A stretch of DNA of 9,757 nt from an uncultured Clostridia bacterium (GTDB taxonomy: Bacteria; Bacillota; Clostridia; Oscillospirales; CAG-272): contig CAMGCN010000014.1 of the NCBI GenBank assembly GCA_946040935.1, positions 1-9,757 on the forward strand. The letters are read 5' to 3'. The position numbers and the translations under genes were made by a program. Below, in pieces: positions 1 to 6,335 of the stretch (position 1 is its first letter; every line of letters begins with the position of its first letter). Below the pieces are notes generated by a model, which saw only the letters and a list, made by a program, of their open reading frames with translations, was not told the DNA's origin and made no database searches.

Positions 1-42
1 TTTTGTCTTATGTGCCAAATTCCTATTAAGTTTTAGATAACT

Positions 43-54
43 GTCCTTAAGGAC
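43..54. repeat. 12-base perfect palindrome downstream of the membrane-protein gene
   Basis: The sequence GTCCTTAAGGAC is its own reverse complement. It sits about 30 bases beyond the stop codon of the minus-strand membrane-protein gene. It has no unpaired loop and is not followed by a T-run on either strand, so it is not a convincing intrinsic terminator. It could be a protein-binding site or chance. The rest of bases 1-81 shows no supportable gene. Confidence 0.3.
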
Positions 55-81
55 CTTGCTCATCTGTCAGCGTTTTTTGTA

Positions 82-504
82 CTAAAATTGAGCTTTGTAT
101 TCGCTCTCGGATTCCTGCGGCTTCTTTTTTACAAAATGCAAAATAAGCGATGAAATCAAAGCTATAACCGCATAAACTGCAATGTAAACGATTCCGTAAA
201 ATATTCTCGGAGTACCTGTAGATGTTTCCGCAACATAACCGGGTATAAGAGTAAATACCGCCGCGTTTATGAGAAAGTGAATCAAGTATTTTAATACTAT
301 GTTCAGCTTTTTCAAAGTGAATATCAGATTTGTAAAAGAAAAGAACAGGCAATATGCGAATATCGCAATGAAAACCGACGCTTTTATCGCAGGGATAATG
401 CCGCTTGAGGCGGAAGCTATGAGCAGCAGTATTGAGCAGATTATTACTGTATAAAAGCTGCTCGGCGCGAGCAACTTGCCGTATATAAATTTAAGTATTT
501 TCAA
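82..504 (-). CDS. Small four-helix membrane protein of unknown function
   Basis: The gene encodes 140 residues and I do not recognise a definite family. Four hydrophobic segments are visible at roughly residues 17-35, 39-64, 68-88 and 101-125. A short basic stretch (KKK, about 126-128) and a charged, Glu-rich tail of about 12 residues follow. The layout, with a Leu-Lys-rich loop running into a helix that begins LKYLIHFLIN, recalls DUF3021-type four-helix proteins, but that is a weak impression only. The start is TTG at 504: GGAGA lies six bases upstream, whereas the nearby ATG at 509-507 meets a stop after two codons (ATG AAT TGA). The gene diverges from nusB and has its own plausible promoter in the shared gap. 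No signal peptide cleavage site is evident. An inner-membrane location is inferred from hydrophobicity. No partner gene is visible inside the window. Confidence 0.75.
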   Translation of the reverse strand: MKILKFIYGKLLAPSSFYTVIICSILLLIASASSGIIPAIKASVFIAIFAYCLFFSFTNLIFTLKKLNIVLKYLIHFLINAAVFTLIPGYVAETSTGTPRIFYGIVYIAVYAVIALISSLILHFVKKKPQESESEYKAQF

Positions 505-510
505 TTCATT

Positions 511-515
511 TCTCC
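511..515 (-). promoter_or_regulatory. Ribosome binding site that fixes a TTG start
   Basis: On the minus strand this reads GGAGA, six bases before the TTG at 504. The competing ATG at 509-507 would be only one base away and opens a two-codon frame, so the spacing favours TTG as the true start of the membrane-protein gene. Confidence 0.6.
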
Positions 516-535
516 GTTGTTTGTTTTGTAATTAC

Positions 536-563
536 AGTATAACATATTTTTCGTTTTTTTCAA
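536..563 (-). promoter_or_regulatory. Probable sigma-A promoter for the divergent membrane-protein gene
   Basis: Read on the minus strand, TTGAAA (563-558) is followed after 16 bases by TATACT (541-536). The -10 is preceded by TG one base upstream (TGTTATACT), which is an extended -10 element. It lies about 30 bases upstream of the TTG start codon, so the leader would be short. The region between the boxes is strongly A-rich on this strand. This is a motif match only. Confidence 0.5.
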
Positions 564-593
564 GTTGTTTTTATAAATAAAACGCGGTGTCGG

Positions 594-622
594 TTGACAT
601 TGATATGAAAATAAATTATAAT
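594..622 (+). promoter_or_regulatory. Consensus sigma-A promoter of the nusB-whiA operon
   Basis: TTGACA at 594-599 and TATAAT at 617-622 are separated by exactly 17 bases, which matches the vegetative (sigma-A/sigma-70) consensus at every position. A second TATAAT occurs at 624-629 but has poorer spacing. Transcription would begin near 629, giving a leader of under 30 bases before the nusB start codon. No operator, attenuator or riboswitch fits in so short a leader. It is the only strong promoter I could see ahead of the eleven-gene block, which suggests high constitutive expression. Confidence 0.85.
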
Positions 623-645
623 ATATAATGTATATTTATAAATAC

Positions 646-651
646 GGAGAG
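646..651 (+). promoter_or_regulatory. Ribosome binding site of nusB
   Basis: GGAGAG lies four bases before the ATG at 656 (six bases if only the GGAG core is counted). It is the first ribosome binding site of the operon and supports that ATG as the start. Confidence 0.7.
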
Positions 652-655
652 ATAA

Positions 656-1063
656 ATGAACAGACGAGAGACAAGAGAAAGAGCGGTAGAACTGATTTTT
701 GAGGCTTCTTTCCATAATTTTGAAAATCCACAGCTCATATACGATACAGCAAAGACCGTGCGGGAGTTTGAGGATAACGATTATGTTCGCACTTTATTCT
801 TCGGAATTTCGGAGAATTACAGCCTTATTGACGAAAAAATAGGCGAATGTGCAAAGGGTTGGAAAACCGCGAGGATTTCACGCATGATTCTTTCGATAAT
901 GCGGCTTGCGGTTTATGAGATGCTCTTTTCCGATGACGTGCCTTTTAACGTGGCAATAAATGAAGCAATCGAGCTCACAAAAGAATACGCTTTTGATGAG
1001 TCGCCGGCATTTGTAAACGGCGTTCTTAACAAGATAGCAGAAAACGAAGGACTTAAAAATTGA
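656..1063 (+). CDS. nusB: Transcription antitermination factor NusB
   Basis: NusB binds boxA RNA together with ribosomal protein S10 (NusE). It forms part of the cytoplasmic antitermination complex that lets RNA polymerase read through rRNA operons. The 135-residue product is of usual length. Recognisable family features are the N-terminal RRETRERAVELIFEASF helix (3-19), a Trp in the middle (W69) followed by the helix ARISRMILSIMRLAVYEML (72-90), the DDVP turn (93-96), the INEAIELTKEYA helix (101-112) and the closing FVNGVLNKIA (119-128). In many relatives the second helix reads DRxILRLAxYEL, and the fit here is good. The start is the ATG preceded by GGAGAG. It is the first gene after the promoter, and its TGA overlaps the TTG start of the next gene by four bases. 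Identification is secure. Confidence 0.96.
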   Translation: MNRRETRERAVELIFEASFHNFENPQLIYDTAKTVREFEDNDYVRTLFFGISENYSLIDEKIGECAKGWKTARISRMILSIMRLAVYEMLFSDDVPFNVAINEAIELTKEYAFDESPAFVNGVLNKIAENEGLKN

Positions 1064-1977
1064 GTTTTTCTCTTGCTTTTGACACGAGTAATTATACAAC
1101 GTCCGTTGCAGTTTACACAGGTGAAAAAATCACGGTAAATAATAAGATACCCGTCGGTGTTGAAAAGAACCGCCGCGGCATCAGACAGTCGGACGCAGTA
1201 TTTTCTCATACGGTAAATCTGCCGAAAGCGCTTGAGGGAGTCGATGGGAAAAACTGTGACTGCATAGGCGTGTCATATGCTCCTCGCAGTGCGGAAGGCT
1301 CTTATATGCCGTGTTTTCTTTGCGGTGTTGCGGCGGCCGAGACAGCCTCATGCGCTTCGGGTGCTCCCGTATATAAATTTTCTCATCAGCAGGGACACAT
1401 AATGTCGGCACTTTACGGCGTGGGTAAAAGCGAGCTGTACTATGAGCGTTTTATCGCTTTTCATGTGTCGGGCGGGACGACTGAAATGCTCCTTTGCGAA
1501 AACGGAATTATAACCAAAATCGGAGGTACGCTCGATATTAACGCAGGTCAGCTCATCGACAGAATCGGCGTTAAAATGGGACTTGATTTCCCATGCGGCG
1601 CGGCTCTTGAAAAGATAAGCGCGGACCCTGACGGCATTAAGACGAGAATTAAAAATACCGGCTCATACTTCAACATGTCGGGAATAGAAAACCTCGCGTG
1701 CGATATGCTCGAATCAGGAAAAAATAACAGCGACGTCGCGGCGTTTGTTTTTGCAAATGTCAGATGCGCTCTTGAAAATATGCTATTATCCGCAAAAGAA
1801 AAATATTATGACCTGCCGGTTGTATTTGCCGGCGGTGTGTCGTCAAATAAATATCTGAAAGATTATTTCAGTGAAAAATACGGCGCGTATTTCGCTCTTC
1901 CCGAGTTTTCTGCGGACAACGCCTGCGGTTTAGCGATACTCGCATATAACGAACATATGGGGATACATGGAAAGTAA
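1060..1977 (+). CDS. TsaD/Kae1-family paralogue (Peptidase_M22 fold), short divergent form
   Basis: This 305-residue ASKHA-fold protein belongs to the TsaD/Kae1/YgjD family (Pfam Peptidase_M22), whose true TsaD members make the t6A modification of tRNA and are usually about 335-340 residues. Landmarks are FDTSNYTTSVAVY near the N-terminus (7-19), the metal-ligand motif HQQGH (109-113), HVSGGTTE (135-142), NAGQLIDRIGVKMGLDFPCG (161-180), NMSG (205-208), FAGGVSSN (256-263) and SADN (284-287). The presumed metal ligands H109, H113 and D286 are kept. Several canonical signatures are changed: VSGGH becomes VSGGT, DDAAGEAFDK becomes DINAGQLIDR, and PGL.GSL is replaced by APRSAEGSY. I therefore think it is a paralogue, not the housekeeping TsaD, and leave the symbol empty. 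The often-seen label O-sialoglycoprotein endopeptidase is historical. The start is TTG at 1060, overlapping the nusB stop, with GAAGG nine bases upstream. The real function is unknown. Confidence 0.85.
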   Translation: MSFSLAFDTSNYTTSVAVYTGEKITVNNKIPVGVEKNRRGIRQSDAVFSHTVNLPKALEGVDGKNCDCIGVSYAPRSAEGSYMPCFLCGVAAAETASCASGAPVYKFSHQQGHIMSALYGVGKSELYYERFIAFHVSGGTTEMLLCENGIITKIGGTLDINAGQLIDRIGVKMGLDFPCGAALEKISADPDGIKTRIKNTGSYFNMSGIENLACDMLESGKNNSDVAAFVFANVRCALENMLLSAKEKYYDLPVVFAGGVSSNKYLKDYFSEKYGAYFALPEFSADNACGLAILAYNEHMGIHGK

Positions 1978-3187
1978 CGAAAGAAAGGTTTTTACCGTTT
2001 CTCAGGTTGCAGGTTATGTTAAAAGCCTGCTTGAGGGAAATATAAACCTGAAAAGTATATATATAAAGGGTGAGATATCCAACTTCGTGCATCATAAGGC
2101 AGGACACCTGTATTTTGATATAAAAGACGAGGGAGCTGCGCTCAACGCCATAATGTTCGCCGGCTCTGTAAAAAATCTCAAATTTGCTCCTGAAAACGGC
2201 ATGATGATAATCGCAGGAGGGCGAATATCTTCATACGAAAAGGGAAGCAGATATCAGATTATCGTAAACTCGCTCGAGCCCGACGGTATCGGCTCGCTGT
2301 ATATAGCATATGAACAGCTAAAGCAAAAGCTCAAGGCCGAGGGACTTTTTGACGCGTCCCACAAAAAACCAATACCGAAGATACCGTCAAAAGTAGGCGT
2401 GATAACCTCGCCTACGGGAGCCGCTGTACGTGATATTATCACGACAAGCAGGCGGAGATTCCCATACGCGGAGATTGTGCTTTATCCCGCGCTTGTCCAA
2501 GGGGACGGAGCGGCGGCCAGCATAGTTCAGGGGCTGAAATATTTTAATTCAAGAGACGATATCGACGTTATTATCGCGGGACGCGGAGGCGGCTCTATCG
2601 AGGACTTGTGGGCATTTAACGAGGAGCCTGTTGCGAGAGAGATTTACGCTTCTCGTATTCCTGTTATTTCCGCCGTAGGGCACGAAACCGACTTTACTAT
2701 AGCGGATATGGTAGCAGATCTCAGAGCGCCGACTCCTACGGCGGCGGCAGAGCTCGCACTTCCCAACACTCCCGAGCTTATGCACAAATTCAATAATATA
2801 ACCGATAAGATAAGGACTTTGCTTACATCGCGTTTTTCACTGTCACGGCAGACGGTAAAGCGGCTTTCCGAGTCGCGTGCTCTCTCCTCTCCCATTAATA
2901 CTATCGACGACCGCAGGATTTATCTCGGCTCGGTGTATGACAGACTCGACTCAAAAATGAAGTTTAATCTTTCGTCAAAGAAAAATGAGTTTGTGAAATA
3001 TACGAGTGCACTTGAATCTCTAAACCCCATGTCGGTAATAGCGAGAGGATATTCGGCTGTTTACGGCGAGGACGGAAATCTTATAAAAAGTACAAAACAA
3101 ACGCAAAAAGGCGATAAAATAAAATTCAGACTGACCGACGGCGAGGTTGCCGCAACGGTCGACGAGGTTACGGAAAATGAAAATTGA
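1967..3187 (+). CDS. xseA: Exodeoxyribonuclease VII large subunit
   Basis: This is the catalytic subunit of ExoVII, which degrades single-stranded DNA from both ends to acid-soluble oligonucleotides and works with several copies of XseB. Its 406 residues are normal for Firmicutes. An N-terminal OB-fold domain spans about residues 6-105 (VSQVAGYVKSLLEG, YIKGEISNF, GHLYFDIKDE). The catalytic domain follows from about 125: VGVITSPTGAAVRDI (143-157), GRGGGSIEDLWAFN (205-218), GHETD (238-242) and RAPTPTAAAELA (253-264). The conserved residues D156, R206, H239 and D242 are all present. A long helical region and the closing ARGYSAV segment with a small beta tail, typical of the family, end the protein. 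The ATG at 1967 lies four bases after GGGG and overlaps the previous gene by 11 bases. The xseB gene follows, also overlapping by 11 bases, which should help stoichiometric synthesis of the complex. Confidence 0.97.
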   Translation: MESNERKVFTVSQVAGYVKSLLEGNINLKSIYIKGEISNFVHHKAGHLYFDIKDEGAALNAIMFAGSVKNLKFAPENGMMIIAGGRISSYEKGSRYQIIVNSLEPDGIGSLYIAYEQLKQKLKAEGLFDASHKKPIPKIPSKVGVITSPTGAAVRDIITTSRRRFPYAEIVLYPALVQGDGAAASIVQGLKYFNSRDDIDVIIAGRGGGSIEDLWAFNEEPVAREIYASRIPVISAVGHETDFTIADMVADLRAPTPTAAAELALPNTPELMHKFNNITDKIRTLLTSRFSLSRQTVKRLSESRALSSPINTIDDRRIYLGSVYDRLDSKMKFNLSSKKNEFVKYTSALESLNPMSVIARGYSAVYGEDGNLIKSTKQTQKGDKIKFRLTDGEVAATVDEVTENEN

Positions 3188-3395
3188 CACGGAGAATATG
3201 ACGTTTGAATCGGCTCTTGCAAGGCTCGAAGAGATTGTAAAGTCTCTTGATTCGGGAAACGCGCCGCTTGACGAATCGCTGAATCTTTTTGAAGAGGGAG
3301 TTTCACTTGTGAAATTCTGTAACGGAAAACTCGATTCAGCAGAACAGCGAGTAAAGATAGTAACAGAAAACGGCGAGCAGGAGTTTCCGCAATGA
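3177..3395 (+). CDS. xseB: Exodeoxyribonuclease VII small subunit
   Basis: XseB is the small helical, non-catalytic subunit that binds the long helices of XseA in the ExoVII complex. With the start at 3177 the product has 72 residues, close to the usual size. It shows the family pattern FESALARLEEIVKSLDSG, then LDESLNLFEEGVSLVKFC, then KLDSAEQRV. The open frame extends upstream to an ATG at 3147, but those ten extra residues are basic, lie wholly within xseA and do not belong to the family. I chose 3177 because it gives MKIDTENMTFESAL and is preceded by GAGG at 3164-3167, nine bases away. It overlaps xseA by 11 bases and ispA by four, so it is very likely translationally coupled on both sides. 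Confidence 0.94.
   Translation: MKIDTENMTFESALARLEEIVKSLDSGNAPLDESLNLFEEGVSLVKFCNGKLDSAEQRVKIVTENGEQEFPQ
3379..3383 (+). promoter_or_regulatory. Ribosome binding site of ispA inside xseB
   Basis: AGGAG lies eight bases before the ATG at 3392 and within the last codons of xseB. It is one of the strongest internal ribosome binding sites in the block and supports the ATGA overlap start of ispA. Confidence 0.6.
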
Positions 3396-4279
3396 GTGAT
3401 GTTTTGGAACAGGCCGTTTCAGAGGACATCATACTGACAAACGAGTATTTGGAGTCTGTTTTACCCGTTTCGGAAAACGGATACAGGATTCTCACAGAGT
3501 CGATGAGGTACAGCTTGTTTGCCGGCGGAAAAAGGGTAAGACCTTTTCTCACGCTTGAGTTTGCAAAGCTCTTCGGCGCACAAAAGCGTGATGCTCTGCC
3601 GTACGCATGTGCTCTTGAGATGGTGCATACATATTCGCTCATACACGACGACCTGCCGTGTATGGATAACGACGACATAAGACGCGGAAAACCTTCAAAT
3701 CATCGCGTTTACGGAGAGAGTACCGCACTTTTGGCCGGTGATTCGCTTCTTACTCTCGCTTTCGGTTGTACATCTTCCGCACCTCTTTCACCCGAGTCAA
3801 ACAACGCCGCTACCGCGTTGCTTTCCGATTATGCAGGATATCGCGGCATGGCAGGCGGACAGCAGATGGACCTGATAGGCGAAACCGAAAAGTATGATCT
3901 TGACACTCTGATAGAGACTCACTCCCTGAAAACCGGTAAACTCATTTCCTGCGCCTGTCTTTTCGGCGCGATTGCCGCAGGGTATTATGAAGGAAGCAAA
4001 GAGTATGCTGCGGCGCTGAATTATTCGCGCGGCGTCGGTCTTGCTTTTCAGATAACAGACGATATACTTGATGTTTACGGTGATTCTGCAGCTCTCGGAA
4101 AAACAACCGGTAAAGACGAAAAGACAAATAAATCAACATTTTTAACACTTATGTCTAAAAACGCGGCAGAGGAATATGCAAAGCGTGTGAGCGATGAGGC
4201 AAAGGCGGAGATTTCAGGTTTTGACGGCTCGGAAATACTTACCCGGTTTGCTGACAGCATGCTTGCAAGAATAAAATGA
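3392..4279 (+). CDS. ispA: Farnesyl diphosphate synthase (short-chain trans-prenyltransferase)
   Basis: The enzyme condenses dimethylallyl or geranyl diphosphate with isopentenyl diphosphate in the cytoplasm to make farnesyl diphosphate, the precursor of undecaprenyl carrier lipid and quinone tails. Its 295 residues are normal. The first Asp-rich motif is DDLPCMD (86-92), with the two-residue insertion (DDxxxxD) found in bacterial enzymes. The second is DDILD (223-227). GGKRVRP (45-51) binds isopentenyl diphosphate, and GGQQMD (155-160) and SLKTGKL (178-184) are also present. An aromatic residue, Y81, lies five positions before the first motif, the site known to limit chain length, which favours a C15 product over C20. 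The gene overlaps xseB by ATGA and tlyA by ATGA. In Bacillus dxs follows ispA; here it does not. FPP synthase is my preferred call, with geranylgeranyl diphosphate synthase the alternative. Confidence 0.93.
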   Translation: MSDVLEQAVSEDIILTNEYLESVLPVSENGYRILTESMRYSLFAGGKRVRPFLTLEFAKLFGAQKRDALPYACALEMVHTYSLIHDDLPCMDNDDIRRGKPSNHRVYGESTALLAGDSLLTLAFGCTSSAPLSPESNNAATALLSDYAGYRGMAGGQQMDLIGETEKYDLDTLIETHSLKTGKLISCACLFGAIAAGYYEGSKEYAAALNYSRGVGLAFQITDDILDVYGDSAALGKTTGKDEKTNKSTFLTLMSKNAAEEYAKRVSDEAKAEISGFDGSEILTRFADSMLARIK

Positions 4280-5046
4280 GAATAGATATATATCTTTTTC
4301 AAAACGGATATTGTGAGTCTCGGGAAAAAGCGAAATATTTGATTGAAAAAGGCTATGTAACCGCAGACGGCAGGACGGTAAAAAAACCTTCCGAATCTGC
4401 AGACGGAAAGACCGTTTGCGTGACGGGAAAAATGGAATATGTCAGTCGCGGCGGGTTCAAGCTTGCGTCAGCGCTTGATTATTTCAGAATCAGCGTTGAA
4501 AATTGCCTTTGTGCCGATATCGGCGCTTCGACAGGCGGTTTTACCGATTGCCTTTTGCAAAGGGGCGCAAAAAAAGTATTTTGCATAGATTCGGGAAGCG
4601 GACAGCTTCACCCGTCCCTCGCACATGACATAAGAGTTGTGAATTTTGAAAACTACAACGCAAAAGAGCTGAATAAAGGTCTGACAGGCGGGAAAGTAGA
4701 TGTTGCGGTTATGGATGTTTCTTTCATATCGCAAACACTTCTGTATGACGGAGTAAGCGATATACTGTCTGACGAGGGGGTATTTATCTCGCTTATTAAG
4801 CCTCAGTTTGAAAACAGCCGTGACGCTCTTTCCAAAAGCGGCGTTGTTAAAAACAGAAAATACCATATACGCGCTCTTGACAAAATAATTTTATCTTCAC
4901 GAGAAAAAGGACTTTACTGCTACGGAATAATCCCGTCGCCCATAAAAGGAGGAGACGGAAATACAGAGTATCTTGCAGTATTTTATAAGAGCGAAACAGA
5001 AAGCAATATAGATGTTGAAAAAACAGTTTCGGAGGCGCTGAACTGA
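4276..5046 (+). CDS. tlyA: TlyA-type rRNA 2'-O-ribose cytidine methyltransferase
   Basis: TlyA methylates the 2'-OH of cytidines in 23S rRNA, and in some species also 16S rRNA; the name hemolysin A is historical. The 256-residue product starts with an S4 RNA-binding domain (residues 2-60, RIDIYLFQNGYCESREKAK and onward) followed by an FtsJ/RrmJ-like Rossmann domain. Visible motifs are SRGGFKLASAL (57-67), the SAM-binding ADIGASTGGFTD (80-91), MDVSF (146-150), LIKPQFE (173-179) and SPIKGGDGNTEYL (221-233). K62, D147, K175 and E231 form the K-D-K-E catalytic set; as I recall them, the Mycobacterium tuberculosis residues are K69, D154, K182 and E238, a constant offset of seven. The usual ERxNxR segment reads ENYNAK here (125-130). 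No good ribosome binding site precedes the ATG, so translation probably depends on coupling with ispA, which it overlaps by four bases. Whether it acts on one or both subunits cannot be told from the sequence. Confidence 0.93.
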   Translation: MRIDIYLFQNGYCESREKAKYLIEKGYVTADGRTVKKPSESADGKTVCVTGKMEYVSRGGFKLASALDYFRISVENCLCADIGASTGGFTDCLLQRGAKKVFCIDSGSGQLHPSLAHDIRVVNFENYNAKELNKGLTGGKVDVAVMDVSFISQTLLYDGVSDILSDEGVFISLIKPQFENSRDALSKSGVVKNRKYHIRALDKIILSSREKGLYCYGIIPSPIKGGDGNTEYLAVFYKSETESNIDVEKTVSEALN

Positions 5047-5889
5047 ATGAAGAGAATAGCTGTAATACCAAATCCGCTTAAAGATATTGACGGCTCTTGT
5101 GTAAAAGATGTCTGTTTATTTGCGGCAAAATATGTTGAAAGCATAAAAATGCCCGTCGGATCACCCGAGATAAAGCTTCCCTGTGTTTCGTATGACACAA
5201 TCGAAAACTGCTTTGACGGGGCAGAACTTGCCGTGATTATCGGCGGAGACGGCTCGATACTGAAATCAGCTTTGTATGCGAGCGAGAAGGATGTACCCAT
5301 AATCGGTGTAAATCTCGGCCGTCTCGGTTATCTTGCCGAAATTGAGCGTAACGATCTTGATATTCTGCGCTATGTTTTCGACGGTAACTATAAAGTGCAG
5401 AACAGGATGATGCTTGATGTAATTCTGAACGATAATACATACACTGTTTTGAACGACGCGGTAATATCAAAAGGCTCTCAAACGAAAATAGCGTGTATTA
5501 AACTCTCCTGTAACGGTATGCCCGCGTCAAACTTTATGTCAGACGGTATGATTATATCGACTCCCACCGGTTCTACCGCATATTCACTTTCGGCGGGCGG
5601 TCCTGTCATCGACCCTTTGCTCGAGTGTATATGCGCGACGCCTGTATGTCCTCATACATTGACTGCGCGTCCTCTTGTTTTTAATGCCGAATCTACCATC
5701 TCGGTATCAGCTTCCGATTTGCAGGAGCTTTATCTTTCCGTTGACGGAAACGACTATATTAAAGTTTCGGGCGGCGATGAAGTAATTATCAGAAAATCCG
5801 ACAAAAAGCTAAAGCTTGTAATAGCAGGAGACGGTAACTTCTGTAAAACCTTGTCATCAAAACTTTCGGAGAAAAGATATGAAAACTAA
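5047..5889 (+). CDS. nadK: NAD kinase
   Basis: NadK phosphorylates NAD with ATP or polyphosphate to give NADP in the cytoplasm. The 280 residues fit the family. Key elements are IIGGDGSIL (64-72, GGDG phosphate loop with the catalytic Asp), GVNLGRLGYLAE (87-98), NDAVI (136-140), SDGMIISTPTGSTAYSLSAG (165-184) and HTLTARPLV (203-211). The N-terminus MKRIAVIPNP is the expected first strand of the Rossmann-like fold. The start codon abuts the tlyA stop with no gap. GGAGG at 5031-5035 lies eleven bases upstream, rather far but usable. The tlyA-nadK-argR-recN order is common in Clostridia as I recall it, whereas Bacillus lacks nadK here. The product supplies NADPH, which MurB, encoded downstream, consumes; that link is suggestive only. 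Confidence 0.95.
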   Translation: MKRIAVIPNPLKDIDGSCVKDVCLFAAKYVESIKMPVGSPEIKLPCVSYDTIENCFDGAELAVIIGGDGSILKSALYASEKDVPIIGVNLGRLGYLAEIERNDLDILRYVFDGNYKVQNRMMLDVILNDNTYTVLNDAVISKGSQTKIACIKLSCNGMPASNFMSDGMIISTPTGSTAYSLSAGGPVIDPLLECICATPVCPHTLTARPLVFNAESTISVSASDLQELYLSVDGNDYIKVSGGDEVIIRKSDKKLKLVIAGDGNFCKTLSSKLSEKRYEN

Positions 5890-6334
5890 CAGACAAAAAC
5901 ACATACTCGATATTATTAAGAAAACAGATATCAAAACGCAGGATCAACTTACTTCCATGCTTATTTCCGACGGTTATAAGGTAACGCAGGCGACGGTATC
6001 AAGAGATATAAAGGAACTGCATATAATTAAGATACCGAGTGTTTCGGGCGGTTATAAATATGCTTCTGCCGAAACTGACAACGCAAAAGTAAAGGCGAGA
6101 TATTCGAATATTATAAAAGAGACGGTTATAAGCGTTGAATGTGCTAATAATCTTATGGTTGTGAAAACATTTTCAGGTATGGCACAGGCTGCTGCGGCGG
6201 CGATCGACGCAATGGGATTTTCGGGAACACTCGGCAGCATCGCAGGAGACGATACAATAATAGCTGTCGCGACCGACGAGGAAGCGGCAAAGAATATAAA
6301 AGATAAACTTGATTATATAATTATTAACGAATAA
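5879..6334 (+). CDS. argR: Arginine repressor ArgR/AhrC
   Basis: ArgR is a hexameric transcription factor that binds ARG boxes when arginine is present, repressing biosynthesis and, in Firmicutes, activating catabolism. Its 151 residues match the family. The N-terminal winged helix-turn-helix (1-65) contains KHILDIIKKTDIKTQDQL and the recognition helix TQATVSRDIKEL (36-47), with the diagnostic SRD at 41-43. After a short linker comes the oligomerisation and arginine-binding domain: NLMVVKTFSGMAQAAAAAID (91-110) and GTLGSIAGDDTIIAV (116-130), including the arginine-contacting GDD (123-125). GGAGA six bases before the ATG gives a clear start, and the gene overlaps nadK by 11 bases. No arginine pathway genes and no obvious ARG box are in the window. 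Its place next to recN is conserved from Bacillus to Clostridia. Confidence 0.96.
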   Translation: MKTNRQKHILDIIKKTDIKTQDQLTSMLISDGYKVTQATVSRDIKELHIIKIPSVSGGYKYASAETDNAKVKARYSNIIKETVISVECANNLMVVKTFSGMAQAAAAAIDAMGFSGTLGSIAGDDTIIAVATDEEAAKNIKDKLDYIIINE

Positions 6335-6335
6335 A

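Noticed and set aside
1..81. Possible end of another gene or a terminator at the left edge
   Set aside because: All plus-strand frames meet stops by about position 40, and the minus strand has no hairpin plus T-run. Too little sequence to support any call.
47..352. 101-codon minus-strand frame overlapping the membrane-protein gene
   Set aside because: It would start inside the membrane-protein gene in another frame, has no ribosome binding site and shows a composition unlike a real protein (many Cys, Tyr and Ser).
3147..3176. Upstream extension of xseB by ten residues
   Set aside because: The extra segment is basic, lies inside xseA and is not part of the XseB family; the ATG at 3177 gives the normal length.
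3061..3678. 205-codon open frame on the minus strand across xseA, xseB and ispA
   Set aside because: It spans three recognised genes on the other strand and has no family motifs; it is a shadow frame.
6316..6321. TATAAT just upstream of recN as an internal promoter
   Set aside because: No -35 element is found at a suitable distance, and the A/T-rich codons of the argR end explain it. No LexA-type box is present either.
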